DNA of 64,000 bases from Bradyrhizobium jicamae (GTDB taxonomy: Bacteria; Pseudomonadota; Alphaproteobacteria; Rhizobiales; Xanthobacteraceae). Shown one piece after another: positions 9,416 through 18,036 of the stretch (its first letter is position 1; the number at the start of each line of letters is the position of its first letter). The DNA lies in the NCBI RefSeq assembly GCF_001440395.1, contig NZ_LLXZ01000059.1:81783-145782 (forward strand), written 5' to 3'. A program made the translations under genes and the position numbers. A model generated the notes under the pieces. The model was given only the letters and a program-made list of their open reading frames with translations, did no database searches and was not told the origin of the DNA.

Positions 9416-10044
9416 GAAACGCGGCTATCCCGGTTGTCGTTGGAATCGCGCTCGCAAGCGGGATTGCCTGGGCGCAGGGGGCAGAAGACCCGGCGGCCCA
9501 GCTTCGCGACTGCGGCCCGATGGAGGGCTCTGAACGGCCGGAGTGTCCGGACAAGGCCTCGCCGACGGCTGCGCCCGTGCAACAGTCGGTCTCCAAGGGA
9601 GACAGCTGGATCTTAAGCCAGACGACATCGCCGGTCGACTATTCACCTGTCGCCACCGCCACGACCTTGTCGCAGGATGGTGCCATCGAATCCGCAATGA
9701 AGCTTTCAGTTCGATGCCGCAAGGGGCAGACCGAGCTGGTAGTCGCGGGGCCCGGCATTTCGGGCCGCGGCAACGATTACGCGATTTCCTATCGGATTAA
9801 CGATGGTCAGCCGGTGCAGATCGCGGCCGCACCACCGGCGTCCGGAGCAGGGGTTGCGTTCGGCGGCGACGTCATTCGTTTGCTGCAGTCGCTTCCAGAC
9901 GCTGGAAGCCTCAGCGTTCACCTCGCACACCGGACAGGAGCCGCGGTGGATGGGACGTTCTCGCTCGGCGGGTGGGAAGCGGTGCGTACGAAGATGATCG
10001 TTGCGTGCAAATGGTCTCATCCAGCCGCGAAACCGAACGGGTGA
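9412..10044 (+). CDS. Exported protein, possibly VasI/TagO-like
   Basis: About 210 residues with a signal peptide (MRNAAIPVVVGIALASGIAWAQ). After a proline/serine-rich stretch it has WILSQTTSPVDYSPV, LSVRCRKGQTELVVAG, YRINDGQPV and a final LGGWEAVRTKMIVACKW. This order (W..SP.D.SP, RC..G.TEL, YR.D.G.P) resembles the type VI accessory protein VasI/TagO, but no type VI genes are in the window and the match is by eye only. It is translationally coupled to the TAXI receptor by an ATGA overlap, so a shared envelope role is likely. Confidence 0.6.
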   Translation: MRNAAIPVVVGIALASGIAWAQGAEDPAAQLRDCGPMEGSERPECPDKASPTAAPVQQSVSKGDSWILSQTTSPVDYSPVATATTLSQDGAIESAMKLSVRCRKGQTELVVAGPGISGRGNDYAISYRINDGQPVQIAAAPPASGAGVAFGGDVIRLLQSLPDAGSLSVHLAHRTGAAVDGTFSLGGWEAVRTKMIVACKWSHPAAKPNG

Positions 10045-10077
10045 TGGCATCAGATGAAGTTTGTACAGGAGAGCTCG

Positions 10078-10698
10078 ATGAAGATGTTTCAACATATTGC
10101 CAGCGTAACCACCATAGTAGCCGCTACAGTCCTGTTCGCCCCGTCATTCGCTGCGGCAGAGCGAGGCGGGCGGTACTGGGTGCCGGCAACGACGTATCCC
10201 GCTGTGTACCAGCCGCCCGTTGCAGAAAGAGTTGCCGCCCCGCGTAAAGCCACCAAACATAGTAAAGCCGCCAAGCATAGAAGGGATCGATCCCTTCTTG
10301 CCGCCAACGCGAGGCTTGCGTCCGACGCCAAGGCGCACCGTTTAGTTCTGCAGGTAAACACGAACGACCCCGCCGCGATGAACCTCACGCTCAACAACGC
10401 AACGAATGTTGCGCAGTACTATAAAGATCTCGGCGAGAAGGTGAAAATCGAGGTGGTCACGTTCGGGCCGGGCCTGCATATGCTGCGCGATGACACATCG
10501 CCGGTAAAGGCCCGTATTGAGGAGATGGCGCTGAGCAGGCCGGAGGTATCGTTCAAGGCCTGCGGCAACACTCAGGAAAGAATGCACAAGGCCGAGAACA
10601 AGGACATCCCGATTGTTGCTCAGGCGGAAGTGGTGAAGTCAGGCGTCGTACGCGTGATGGAGCTGCAGGAGAAGGGATGGTCCTATGTGAAACCGTGA
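10078..10698 (+). CDS. Exported DsrE-family protein
   Basis: About 206 residues; AGGAG lies 6-8 bases before the ATG at 10078, which gives a clean signal peptide (IVAATVLFAPSFAAA), so I prefer it over the in-frame ATG at 10054. A basic linker (KATKHSKAAKHRRDR) leads to a DsrE/DsrF-like domain: RLVLQVNTNDPAAMNLTLNN, YYKDLGEKVKIEVVTFGPG and KACGNTQERM with one cysteine at the usual active position. Periplasmic DsrE-like proteins are often of unknown function, sometimes tied to sulfur transfer. It follows the TAXI pair in the same direction. Confidence 0.75.
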   Translation: MKMFQHIASVTTIVAATVLFAPSFAAAERGGRYWVPATTYPAVYQPPVAERVAAPRKATKHSKAAKHRRDRSLLAANARLASDAKAHRLVLQVNTNDPAAMNLTLNNATNVAQYYKDLGEKVKIEVVTFGPGLHMLRDDTSPVKARIEEMALSRPEVSFKACGNTQERMHKAENKDIPIVAQAEVVKSGVVRVMELQEKGWSYVKP

Positions 10699-10835
10699 GC
10701 GAGGCGCTGGATCGCCAACATGGGCGATGATCCACTCGTCAGCCTGCCTCTGCGCGGCCGTGCCGGCAAGCGACGCGGCCTCCCAGCGTTAACTGCATCA
10801 CGCATCGGGACATGATTCTAACTGCCGCATTAGGC

Positions 10836-12008
10836 TCACGACATCGACGCGACCACGTCCAGCATCACCTCCGTCGCGCCGCCGCCGATGGATAGGACGC
10901 GGGCGTCACGCGCCATGCGCTCGATCGGGCTCTCGCGCATCAAGCCCATGGCGCCATGGAACTGCAGGCACGTGTACATGACCTCGTTGACGAGTTCGCC
11001 GCAGACGGCCTTCACCATCGAGACCTCGCGCAGGCAATCTTCGTCCGCCGCCATGCGCCAGGCGGTGGCATAGAGAAACTGGCGGCCTGCCTCCACCTTC
11101 GCAGAGAGCATCGCGAGGCGTTCACGGATCGCCTGCATGTCCCACAGGACGCCCCCGAATGCGCGGCGAGCTTTCACCCAGGCGAGCGTCATGTCGATCG
11201 CTGCCTCGGCCGCCCCTATCGCCATGCCGGCGAGGACAAGGCGCTCGTTCTGGAAGTTCCGCATGATAGAGTAGAAGCCAAGTCCCTCCGCGCCGAGCAC
11301 GTTCTCGGCCGGGATACGGCAACCGTCGAAGACGAGCTCCGCCGTATCGGAGGAGCGCCAGCCGTGCTTGTCCAGTTGGCGGGCGACGCTGAGGCCTGGC
11401 GTGCCCTTCTCGACGAGGAACATCGTGATCCCGTGGCTTCCTGCCGAGGGATCGGTCTTGGCGGCGACGCAGTAGAGATCCGCGTGGACGCCGTTCGTGA
11501 TGTAGAGCTTCGTGCCGTCGAGGATGTAAGAGTCGCCCTCTCGGCGGGCGCGCGTGGAAATGGCCTTCACGTCCGAGCCTGCATCCGGCTCCGTGATGGC
11601 GACCGCGGTGATCACCTCGCCGCTGATAATGCCCGGCATCCAGCGGGCCCGCTGGGCTTTGGTCCCGTCGTGAAAGACATGCACGGAAGCCATGTCGGTA
11701 TGGACCAGCGTCGCGATGGCGACGCCGCCATAGGTCGAGCGCCCGAGCTCCTCAGCGAAGATCGTGGATGCGGTCGCGTCCATCTCGGCACCACCGTACT
11801 CGGCCGGGTAGCGGATGCCGAAGAAGCCGAGTTCGCCCATGCGGCGCAGGATCGGACGGGGAATGAACCCGTCCTCTTCCCAGCGATCCGCACGGGGCTT
11901 GATCTCTTCCTCGACGAACCGGCGCACCTGGTCGCGTAAGAGCTCATACTCCCCCGCCGCCCAAGGCAGCCCCGGTCCTCGCGCCGGTACCCAAGCTTTG
12001 TCCATCAT
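10836..12008 (-). CDS. Acyl-CoA dehydrogenase, last gene of the NRPS-like operon
   Basis: A complete 390-residue FAD enzyme. The middle barrel shows AITEPDAGSDVKAI and YILDGTKLYITNG; the C-terminal helical domain has NERLVLAGMAIG, which carries the glutamate used as base in isovaleryl-CoA-dehydrogenase-type members, and ends with MRESPIERMARDARVLSIGGG. It starts 82 bases after the stop of the NRPS-like gene on the same strand. In pathways such as pyrrole-carboxylate formation, dehydrogenases of this family act on aminoacyl groups held on a carrier protein; here I infer a similar alpha,beta-oxidation of the carrier-bound amino acid. A plain catabolic role is the alternative. Confidence 0.85.
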   Translation of the reverse strand: MMDKAWVPARGPGLPWAAGEYELLRDQVRRFVEEEIKPRADRWEEDGFIPRPILRRMGELGFFGIRYPAEYGGAEMDATASTIFAEELGRSTYGGVAIATLVHTDMASVHVFHDGTKAQRARWMPGIISGEVITAVAITEPDAGSDVKAISTRARREGDSYILDGTKLYITNGVHADLYCVAAKTDPSAGSHGITMFLVEKGTPGLSVARQLDKHGWRSSDTAELVFDGCRIPAENVLGAEGLGFYSIMRNFQNERLVLAGMAIGAAEAAIDMTLAWVKARRAFGGVLWDMQAIRERLAMLSAKVEAGRQFLYATAWRMAADEDCLREVSMVKAVCGELVNEVMYTCLQFHGAMGLMRESPIERMARDARVLSIGGGATEVMLDVVASMS

Positions 12009-12090
12009 TCATCCGCTCTGCTATGTCCAACGCAAAAGCTTCCGTCCGGATTGGTACCTACCCCCTAGGCCGTTCGGAGGCCCCGGTAAG

Positions 12091-15066
12091 CTAGAGTTCG
12101 ATTTCCTCTCTCGGTCCTTCCGAGACCGGAGTGGCTCTGGAATCGGTCACCCACAGCATTCCGTCGATCACTTCCGCCAGTCCGGCCACTGTCGGGCGCT
12201 CGAAGAGGTTGCGAAGCTGCACGTCGACGCCGAAGGTCGCCCGCATGCGCGACACCGCCCGCATCACCAGCAGCGAGTGCCCGCCCAGGTCCATGAAGCT
12301 GTCGTGACGGCCGATCGACTCAACCTTCAGGAGATCGCGCCACAGCGCGGCCAGCGTCTTCTCGGTTTCCGTGGAGGGGGCGACGAAGTCTTGTGCAGGC
12401 TGGATGTTCTCCGCCGTCGGCTCGGGAAGGGCGGAGCGGTCGATCTTGCCGTTGGACGTGAGCGGCATCCGTTCGAGGCGAATATAGTGCGTCGGAATCA
12501 TGGACTCGAAGAGTTCTTCGGCGAGGTGGGTGCGCAGGTCGGCCACGGTCAGGGGTTTCGACGAGACGTAGTAGGCCACAAGTCGTGCGATGCCGTCTTC
12601 GGCCGCTGGCGGTTCGACATAGCCGATCTGGGCCATGATCTCCTTGATGCGGGGTACGTCCAGCTCGTCGTTGAGTTCATCAACGGCTTCGTCGCGCGTT
12701 TTCTGGCCGAGACGTACATCCCAGCTGTAGGGAAGGGCGTAGTTGTGATATCCGCGCTGCTTCTTATGAACGTAGATGCCGACATCGTTGATGAGGCAGT
12801 TCGTGGAGCGCCCTGTATCCGCAGGTCGGTCCCATCCTGCCTGCGTCTTCAGGAAGTCGAGCATGTCCTCCAGAGGGACGCTCCAGTAGCGGTAGAAGTC
12901 GATGAACTTCACTTCTTCGAATATTGAGTCGCTCCGGAAGGCATCCACGTTGAGATAGCGCGACACAGCATCCTCGCGGCGGTGATACTCCTTGCGCGCC
13001 TCGGCGATGAGCGCGTCCAGGCGGGCCGGATCGTAGTCGTCCCGCTTGAAGACCTCCTCAGTCAGGCGCGTCTCAAAGAATTGGCCGCGGGACAACCCCG
13101 TCACGATGTACCCGATCCCTCGTTCGCGGGCGACGTTCGTGGCCAGGGTGTAGATCGTTTTGAAGCAGCCGTTGCAGACGTTCGCGAACCGTTTCAGGCT
13201 GTCGACGAAGATCTCGTTCATATGCGGCGTGCTTCCCCAGTGGTGATCCACGCCGAGGGAGTTTACGAGCCGCCTGATATTGGCCTTGGCTCCTTCCGAA
13301 ATGAAACCGTTGTCGAGGGTGAAGGTGAGCGGCTTCACGCCCATGGCGACGAGCTTGCACAGCATAAAACTGCTGTCTTTGCCGCCGCTCAACAGCACGA
13401 TGCAATCGTAAGGTCCCTTCCGGTTAGCCTGCATCTCCGCGATGAGAACCTGGAGGTCATCCGATGTCTTGAAATAGGTCTGCGCCTTGTCGACATAGGT
13501 GTCGAAGGCCCGGCATAGATTGCAGACGCCTGCCGCATCGAACGTCGTGCCGGGCAGGTCGGATGCGACACCGCACCGTTCGCAATAGCGCACTTGTGTC
13601 GCTGGTTTCGCCACCGAGGTGGCGACGGCAGCGACAGCGCATTCCTGAACGTGCGGGTGTTTCAGAAGTCGCGCTTCGATCTCGCCCAGCTCGACACGCG
13701 CGCCACCAACCTTCACCTGATGATCGGCGCGGCCGAGAAAGTCCAAGCGCCCTTCCGAGTTCCAGCGGGCGAGATCGCCTGTCTTGTACAGCCGCAGCTT
13801 CGAAAACCCATCCCGGGGATCGGTGGCCGTGAGGAAACGCTCGGCGGTCAGGTCAGGGCGATTGAAATAGCCACTCGCGAGACCGTCGCCGGCAATGAAC
13901 ATCTCACCGATGACGCCGGGGGCGGTGGGCTGATGTGCCTTGTTAAGGACGTAGATGCCCGCATTGGCGGCCGGAACGCCGATCGGCACCGATGCGGATT
14001 GATCCCGATCGATGTCGAAACGGTGAATCATGCAGCCCACAGTGGCTTCGGTTGGTCCGTACTCGTTATAGATCTCGATGGGATGGGGGATGGCTTTCGT
14101 GATATCGCGAGCCAACTCCGTCTTGAAGTCCTCGCCACCCACGATGAACTTGCGCAGCCTTGTGGTCTCAAGATTGCAACCGCGGATCATCGCAAGATGC
14201 GCCGGCGTCAGCTTCATGATATCGACGGCATTGTCGTCGATGACCTTGAGCACGACCATGCTCTGGACTCCGGGATCACCAAGATAGACCACGATGCGGC
14301 CGCCGGTGATGAATGGCGTGAAGAGCGTCGTGACGGTCAGGTCGAAGGCGAGGGATGAGAAAAGGGGCCATGCTAGACGTTCGCCGGAACTGTACATCCG
14401 GGCGGCCCACCAGATGTAGTTCACCAGGTTTCGGTGCTCGATCACGACGCCCTTGGGCGTGCCGGTCGAGCCGGAGGTGAAGATGATATAAGCGGCGCCG
14501 TCCTGAGTGGCAGCGGACGGACGGTCCGAAGCCGGCTGATTCAAAATCGACCCGAAATCGGCGTCGAGCACGAAAATGTCGGCAAGGTTCGGGGAGATGA
14601 CGGATTGCAGGCGCGCCTGAGTGATCGCCACCGGCGCCCGCCGATCGGTTCCGTTGGCAATGTCCTTCAGGATTGTTGCGAGACGCCCCTTCGGCGTTGC
14701 CGCATCCACCGGCACATAGGCTGCGCCGGACTTCAGGACGCCCAAGATCGCGACGACGATTTCAATGGAGTGCTCCATGAACACAACGGCGATCCGACCC
14801 GGACCTACGCCGGTCGAGCTCAGATGCGCGGCCATCTGGTTGGAGCGTTCATTGAGTTGCTGGTACGTCAGCGTTGCATCGCCGAAGCGGATCGCTTCAG
14901 CGTCAGGACTACGCATCGCTTGGTCGCGGAAGAGATCGACGATCGTCCGGTCCGACGGGTAGGGCGCTGCCGTGGCATTGTACTCGACGACCATCGCTTG
15001 ATGATCGGCATCTTTCAGCAGGGGAAGCGCTACGCCCTCCGCCGCGATAGGTAGGACTTCATTCAT
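12091..15066 (-). CDS. NRPS-like protein: adenylation domain interrupted by a PP-loop amidotransferase-like domain, then a carrier domain
   Basis: About 991 residues; start at 15066 chosen because GGGAG precedes it (in-frame ATGs lie up to 15093). Residues 1-465 are an adenylation core: P-loop FTSGSTGTPKG (196-206), EYGPTEA (335-341), KTGDLARW, and A8 VKVGGARVELGEIE (451-464). Residues about 490-820 are an insertion with a zinc-ribbon-like CERC/CNLC pair (495-518), the PP-loop SGGKDSS (560-566) and a later CNGC (631-634), as in WbpG-type N-acetyl sugar amidotransferases. The adenylation domain then resumes (A9 SMIP, A10 NGKID at 872-876), followed by a carrier domain with DLGGHSLL (Ser931). 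No condensation or release domain is present. Aligned pocket residues read D-L-T-K-I-G-E-V-G-K, close to the asparagine code. I infer loading of Asn or a relative and ATP-dependent modification of an amide. Confidence 0.9.
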   Translation of the reverse strand: MNEVLPIAAEGVALPLLKDADHQAMVVEYNATAAPYPSDRTIVDLFRDQAMRSPDAEAIRFGDATLTYQQLNERSNQMAAHLSSTGVGPGRIAVVFMEHSIEIVVAILGVLKSGAAYVPVDAATPKGRLATILKDIANGTDRRAPVAITQARLQSVISPNLADIFVLDADFGSILNQPASDRPSAATQDGAAYIIFTSGSTGTPKGVVIEHRNLVNYIWWAARMYSSGERLAWPLFSSLAFDLTVTTLFTPFITGGRIVVYLGDPGVQSMVVLKVIDDNAVDIMKLTPAHLAMIRGCNLETTRLRKFIVGGEDFKTELARDITKAIPHPIEIYNEYGPTEATVGCMIHRFDIDRDQSASVPIGVPAANAGIYVLNKAHQPTAPGVIGEMFIAGDGLASGYFNRPDLTAERFLTATDPRDGFSKLRLYKTGDLARWNSEGRLDFLGRADHQVKVGGARVELGEIEARLLKHPHVQECAVAAVATSVAKPATQVRYCERCGVASDLPGTTFDAAGVCNLCRAFDTYVDKAQTYFKTSDDLQVLIAEMQANRKGPYDCIVLLSGGKDSSFMLCKLVAMGVKPLTFTLDNGFISEGAKANIRRLVNSLGVDHHWGSTPHMNEIFVDSLKRFANVCNGCFKTIYTLATNVARERGIGYIVTGLSRGQFFETRLTEEVFKRDDYDPARLDALIAEARKEYHRREDAVSRYLNVDAFRSDSIFEEVKFIDFYRYWSVPLEDMLDFLKTQAGWDRPADTGRSTNCLINDVGIYVHKKQRGYHNYALPYSWDVRLGQKTRDEAVDELNDELDVPRIKEIMAQIGYVEPPAAEDGIARLVAYYVSSKPLTVADLRTHLAEELFESMIPTHYIRLERMPLTSNGKIDRSALPEPTAENIQPAQDFVAPSTETEKTLAALWRDLLKVESIGRHDSFMDLGGHSLLVMRAVSRMRATFGVDVQLRNLFERPTVAGLAEVIDGMLWVTDSRATPVSEGPREEIEL

Positions 15067-15102
15067 GAGATGCGCTCCCATTGCGGAAATCAAAAAATCA
15101 AA

Positions 15103-16128
15103 TCACGTCCCGTTCAGCTTTTGGGTTGCCTGGCGATAAAGCTCTGCGATGGCAGGTGCATCCGGGTCCTCCAGCATGAGGACATCGTGGCAGTCATCGG
15201 ACCCGAAATAAAATTCGGCATGGGGCACCACTCGAAGCCATCGGTGCGGTGCTGCACCCGATCGCAGCCAGGCCTTGTTCGGAAGGAAAATGCATACGCG
15301 ACCCGAATACGGAGTGGGGATGTACCGCCGCAAAGCCGTGATCGCCGCGGACTTGAGTCGAGCTCTGCTCGCCAGCACCGGATCCGTAGTGACAGGCTCT
15401 TTGCTTTGGCGGATGCGGGTCACGAGGGCGCGGCTGCGCTCGCCGAGAATCCGGAGGCGACTGCCGAAATATCGGAGACGGGCGCCGAACGTCGGCAGCT
15501 TCGCCATCTGTCGCAGGTGCGGATAGGCGCTACGCCTGGCAAAGAAATACAGCAGACGCGGCAGTTCCTTATAGGTGGAGGGATGAAGCGGGCCAAACAG
15601 CGCTATGCATGGGACCTCCGCTCCGCGTTGACCCAGGATTTTTGCCAGTTCGAAAGAGGTTGAAGCGCCGGAGCAGTAACCGGCGATGATGTACGGACCG
15701 GTGGGCTGGTATTGGATGATCTGGCGGGCGAAGTACTCGGCGATATCTTCGACGCGGTCCATCGGCTCGCTCTGCCCATCGAAGCCCGACGGCTGGAGTG
15801 CGTAGAACGGTTGATCGTCGCCCAGGTGCTTCGACAGGTCCGAAAATGAGAAGGGCGCCCCGATATGCCCGGGTACGGCGTAAATAGGCGTGCGTGTTCC
15901 GCTAGACTGCAGGGGAATGATGGCAGGCTGTTGCCGGGCCGCAGCCGTGGCCATATTCAGAAACGCGATGAGTTCGTCCTTCCGGTCCCGCAACTGGTCG
16001 CGAAACTCCGCCGTCAGTGCGCCAGCTGGCGCGTTGCACCGCAGCCGGTCGCCATCTACCCAGATCTTGATGTCCTTGGCCGCGAGGCCTGCGAGAAGCC
16101 CCGGGATCTGCGTCACGTCCGCCGACAT
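15103..16128 (-). CDS. Stand-alone thioesterase with N-terminal TubC-type docking domain
   Basis: 341 residues. The first 60 (LLAGLAAKDIKIWVDGDRLRC, APAGALT, LRDRKDELIAFL) match the TubC N-terminal docking fold found at the start of NRPS/PKS proteins. Residues 80-340 form a type I thioesterase with PIYAVPGHIGAPFSF and the nucleophile elbow GYCSGA, where the usual serine is a cysteine (Cys152); the catalytic histidine is probably in DDCHDVLM near the end. It stops 36 bases before the NRPS-like start. It would release the product from the carrier domain, docking through the TubC domain. Cysteine in this position is known for some NRPS thioesterases that make strained or unusual products. Confidence 0.85.
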   Translation of the reverse strand: MSADVTQIPGLLAGLAAKDIKIWVDGDRLRCNAPAGALTAEFRDQLRDRKDELIAFLNMATAAARQQPAIIPLQSSGTRTPIYAVPGHIGAPFSFSDLSKHLGDDQPFYALQPSGFDGQSEPMDRVEDIAEYFARQIIQYQPTGPYIIAGYCSGASTSFELAKILGQRGAEVPCIALFGPLHPSTYKELPRLLYFFARRSAYPHLRQMAKLPTFGARLRYFGSRLRILGERSRALVTRIRQSKEPVTTDPVLASRARLKSAAITALRRYIPTPYSGRVCIFLPNKAWLRSGAAPHRWLRVVPHAEFYFGSDDCHDVLMLEDPDAPAIAELYRQATQKLNGT

Positions 16129-16216
16129 AGGGCCTTCCGATCAGGTCCAATCGAATTGATCAAGCTCCTCGTTTGTCCGCTGTGCATCGTAGGTGAAGGA
16201 TGCCATCGCGGGCACT

Positions 16217-16954
16217 TCAATTCCGGACTACCACCGTCCCGATGTACCCAGGTTTCGGTACGAACCTGCGGACAACCCAATCCCTTTCATGGCAAGAAAG
16301 GGGCTGTCCCAAGCCGCACCCCAAGGCCTTAGAGATAGCCTCCAGCCGGGTCCAGCGTTCAAGGAAGCCCTCCAGCCGGTCTTCCGGACCAAGGGCGGCA
16401 TAGGACCCATACTCGGAGGCGGAAAAGCAAAGCGCTGCGATCTCGTCCGCTTCCGGCACAGGGAGAACTGCCTCGATGTCCACCCCGACCTCCTGCCTGG
16501 TCGAGAGGGCGACGACCGCGACATCTCCGGAACGTGAGACGCTGAAGCGCAAATCGCGACCCGGCATACGGTGCGAGAGGTGGGGTTTGCCGAGGCGTCC
16601 ATGTTCTAATTCGACGTCGGACGGCGAGATTCCCAGTTTAGAAGCGAGGACCCGGCGCAACTGCCCCCGGGTAGCGACGAAGCGGCGGCGGTCCCGCTCC
16701 AGTCTCAACCCCTCGGCGCGTCGGCGTTCCTCCTCGTTGAGGCAAACGCCTATCTCACGGATGACGTCCTGCTCCGCATCGAGGATGAATGCCAGGACCT
16801 CCAAATCATCATTCTCGGAAACCTGCACTATGATCCCGGCGCAGCAGTCAGAAGTCATAAGTGGATTCCGATCGCTGGGAGCGCTCATGCGCACAAGTGC
16901 AATTCTTTGCATTGAACCGCAGCGCCATCTATGCGGATTACCCTGATGAAACAA
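16217..16954 (-). CDS. Sfp-type 4'-phosphopantetheinyl transferase
   Basis: Up to 245 residues; in-frame starts at 16954, 16888 and 16858 are all possible, and homology begins only after the last. Family motifs are present: RFVATRGQLRRVLASKLG, LRFSVSRSGDVAVVALS, VGVDIEAVLP with the magnesium-binding Asp/Glu, and WTRLEAISKALGCGLG in place of the usual W.KEA..KA.G. It would transfer the phosphopantetheine arm onto the carrier domain of the NRPS-like protein, and perhaps the two carrier proteins to the left. It is the first gene of a four-gene minus-strand operon. Confidence 0.85.
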   Translation of the reverse strand: MFHQGNPHRWRCGSMQRIALVRMSAPSDRNPLMTSDCCAGIIVQVSENDDLEVLAFILDAEQDVIREIGVCLNEEERRRAEGLRLERDRRRFVATRGQLRRVLASKLGISPSDVELEHGRLGKPHLSHRMPGRDLRFSVSRSGDVAVVALSTRQEVGVDIEAVLPVPEADEIAALCFSASEYGSYAALGPEDRLEGFLERWTRLEAISKALGCGLGQPLSCHERDWVVRRFVPKPGYIGTVVVRN

Positions 16955-17379
16955 TCACGTAAGGGCAAAAAGCAAGGGGCGCCTGATGGATATTTTGGTG
17001 CATGGATGGGCTACATCAAAAGACCCAGACATGCTGCTGCTCGCAAGGGGTCTGCGGGAGGCGAAACTGCCAAATTTATCTTGCCATGATCTGCTGCTCT
17101 GACGAGCAAGGCTGCTGCGCCGGGTTTAGCCAAAGAGCAGTTACCTGGATGCGGAATTGCGACAAATTAAAGCAATTTCCGCGCTTCGCTTGCGCGGCCA
17201 AGTGACCGCCTGGGCAATGAGCTTTGCTGCTTGACGACGGAAGCCTCCCGGCCTGTCCGCACGGCTCCCGTGCCTTATGGAAGACTTGGTTACTGAGACG
17301 ACGCGATAGCGCTGTCAGTCAAATCCAATTCGGATTACCTCTTCTGCGTATCGGTCCTCAATAGGCCCGCATCGCCAGT
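16955..17379. other. Intergenic upstream of the NRPS-like operon, nothing recognised
   Basis: About 425 bases that should contain the operon promoter on the minus strand. GGGTAATCCG occurs on the minus strand at about 16937-16946, just at the right border, and resembles the element seen before several exopolysaccharide genes; this may be chance. No coding frame or RNA is convincing. Confidence 0.4.
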
Positions 17380-17600
17380 CTGCCTGACCAACAAAGCCGC
17401 CAAGCGCGCGGCTGAGATGCGTGGCCGTCGGGCGCCGCAATTGGACCCTCTGCGGCTCGGACCGCGGCGGCGAGCGGGCCGCCACATTCACCCTGATCCG
17501 GACCGCCAACCTCAATGAACGCAGGCTTGGCTCGCCGATGCCCTAGACACGCGCTTGGACACCACTACAAGCAGGGTCGCGCCAGGACCGAACAGCTCGG
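17380..17600 (+). mobile_element. IS66-family TnpC C-terminal remnant
   Basis: Two frames together give CLTNKAAKRA, then VAVGRRNWTLCGSDRGGERA and ATFTLIRTANLN, which is the conserved end of IS66 transposase TnpC (normally L.NN.AERALR.VAVGRRNW). A further shift gives a rest of the AWLADAL-type tail. Frameshifts and a TAG show it is dead. The upstream part of the element and its inverted repeats are not visible. Confidence 0.75.
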
Positions 17601-17655
17601 ATGGGACTTCTCGACAGTTCGGGATGCACGACGCGGGATAGCCTCGCAGCGGATT

Positions 17656-18036
17656 TCAAGGCGTGGGTGGGTGTCTGAGGTCGCGCAACAACCAGAAACG
17701 TGCTCGATCGAAACGCAGGACAGCGCGGCCAGCAAAAACGCCTGCGGCGCCTCCAGCAATTTTCTGGAGTGCGTCCAGGGTTCGGGCGTGGCGATCCGGA
17801 GTAAGAAACTGCAGGAGCTCAAGCAATGCGGCGCTGCCAAGTACGATGAGCAGGACGGCAAGAGTGCGTCGGGGATAGGCTAAGCAGAAGAGCGTGCCGA
17901 GAATGGCAAATGCTGCAAGATGTTCCATATTCGACGAGGTCAGCAAAATCGGCCTATCGCTTAGCGGCGACAGGGTCGAATAAGCACTGACACACAGGCC
18001 GGTCCATGCAGCGAACGTAAGTAGTTTTTGAGACAT
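17656..18036 (-). CDS. VanZ-like small membrane protein
   Basis: 126 residues with an N-terminal hydrophobic helix (LLTFAAWTGLCVSAYSTLSP) and further helices around MEHLAAFAILGTLFCLAYP and LAVLLIVLGSAALLELLQFL. The H-xx-AF and E-xx-Q-x-F positions and the final DRHARTLDALQKIAGGAAGV follow the VanZ family pattern. VanZ-like proteins of this length are common beside alphaproteobacterial exopolysaccharide genes; their role is unknown. The start at 18036 is followed by a plausible signal-anchor. It stands alone between two remnants. Confidence 0.75.
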   Translation of the reverse strand: MSQKLLTFAAWTGLCVSAYSTLSPLSDRPILLTSSNMEHLAAFAILGTLFCLAYPRRTLAVLLIVLGSAALLELLQFLTPDRHARTLDALQKIAGGAAGVFAGRAVLRFDRARFWLLRDLRHPPTP

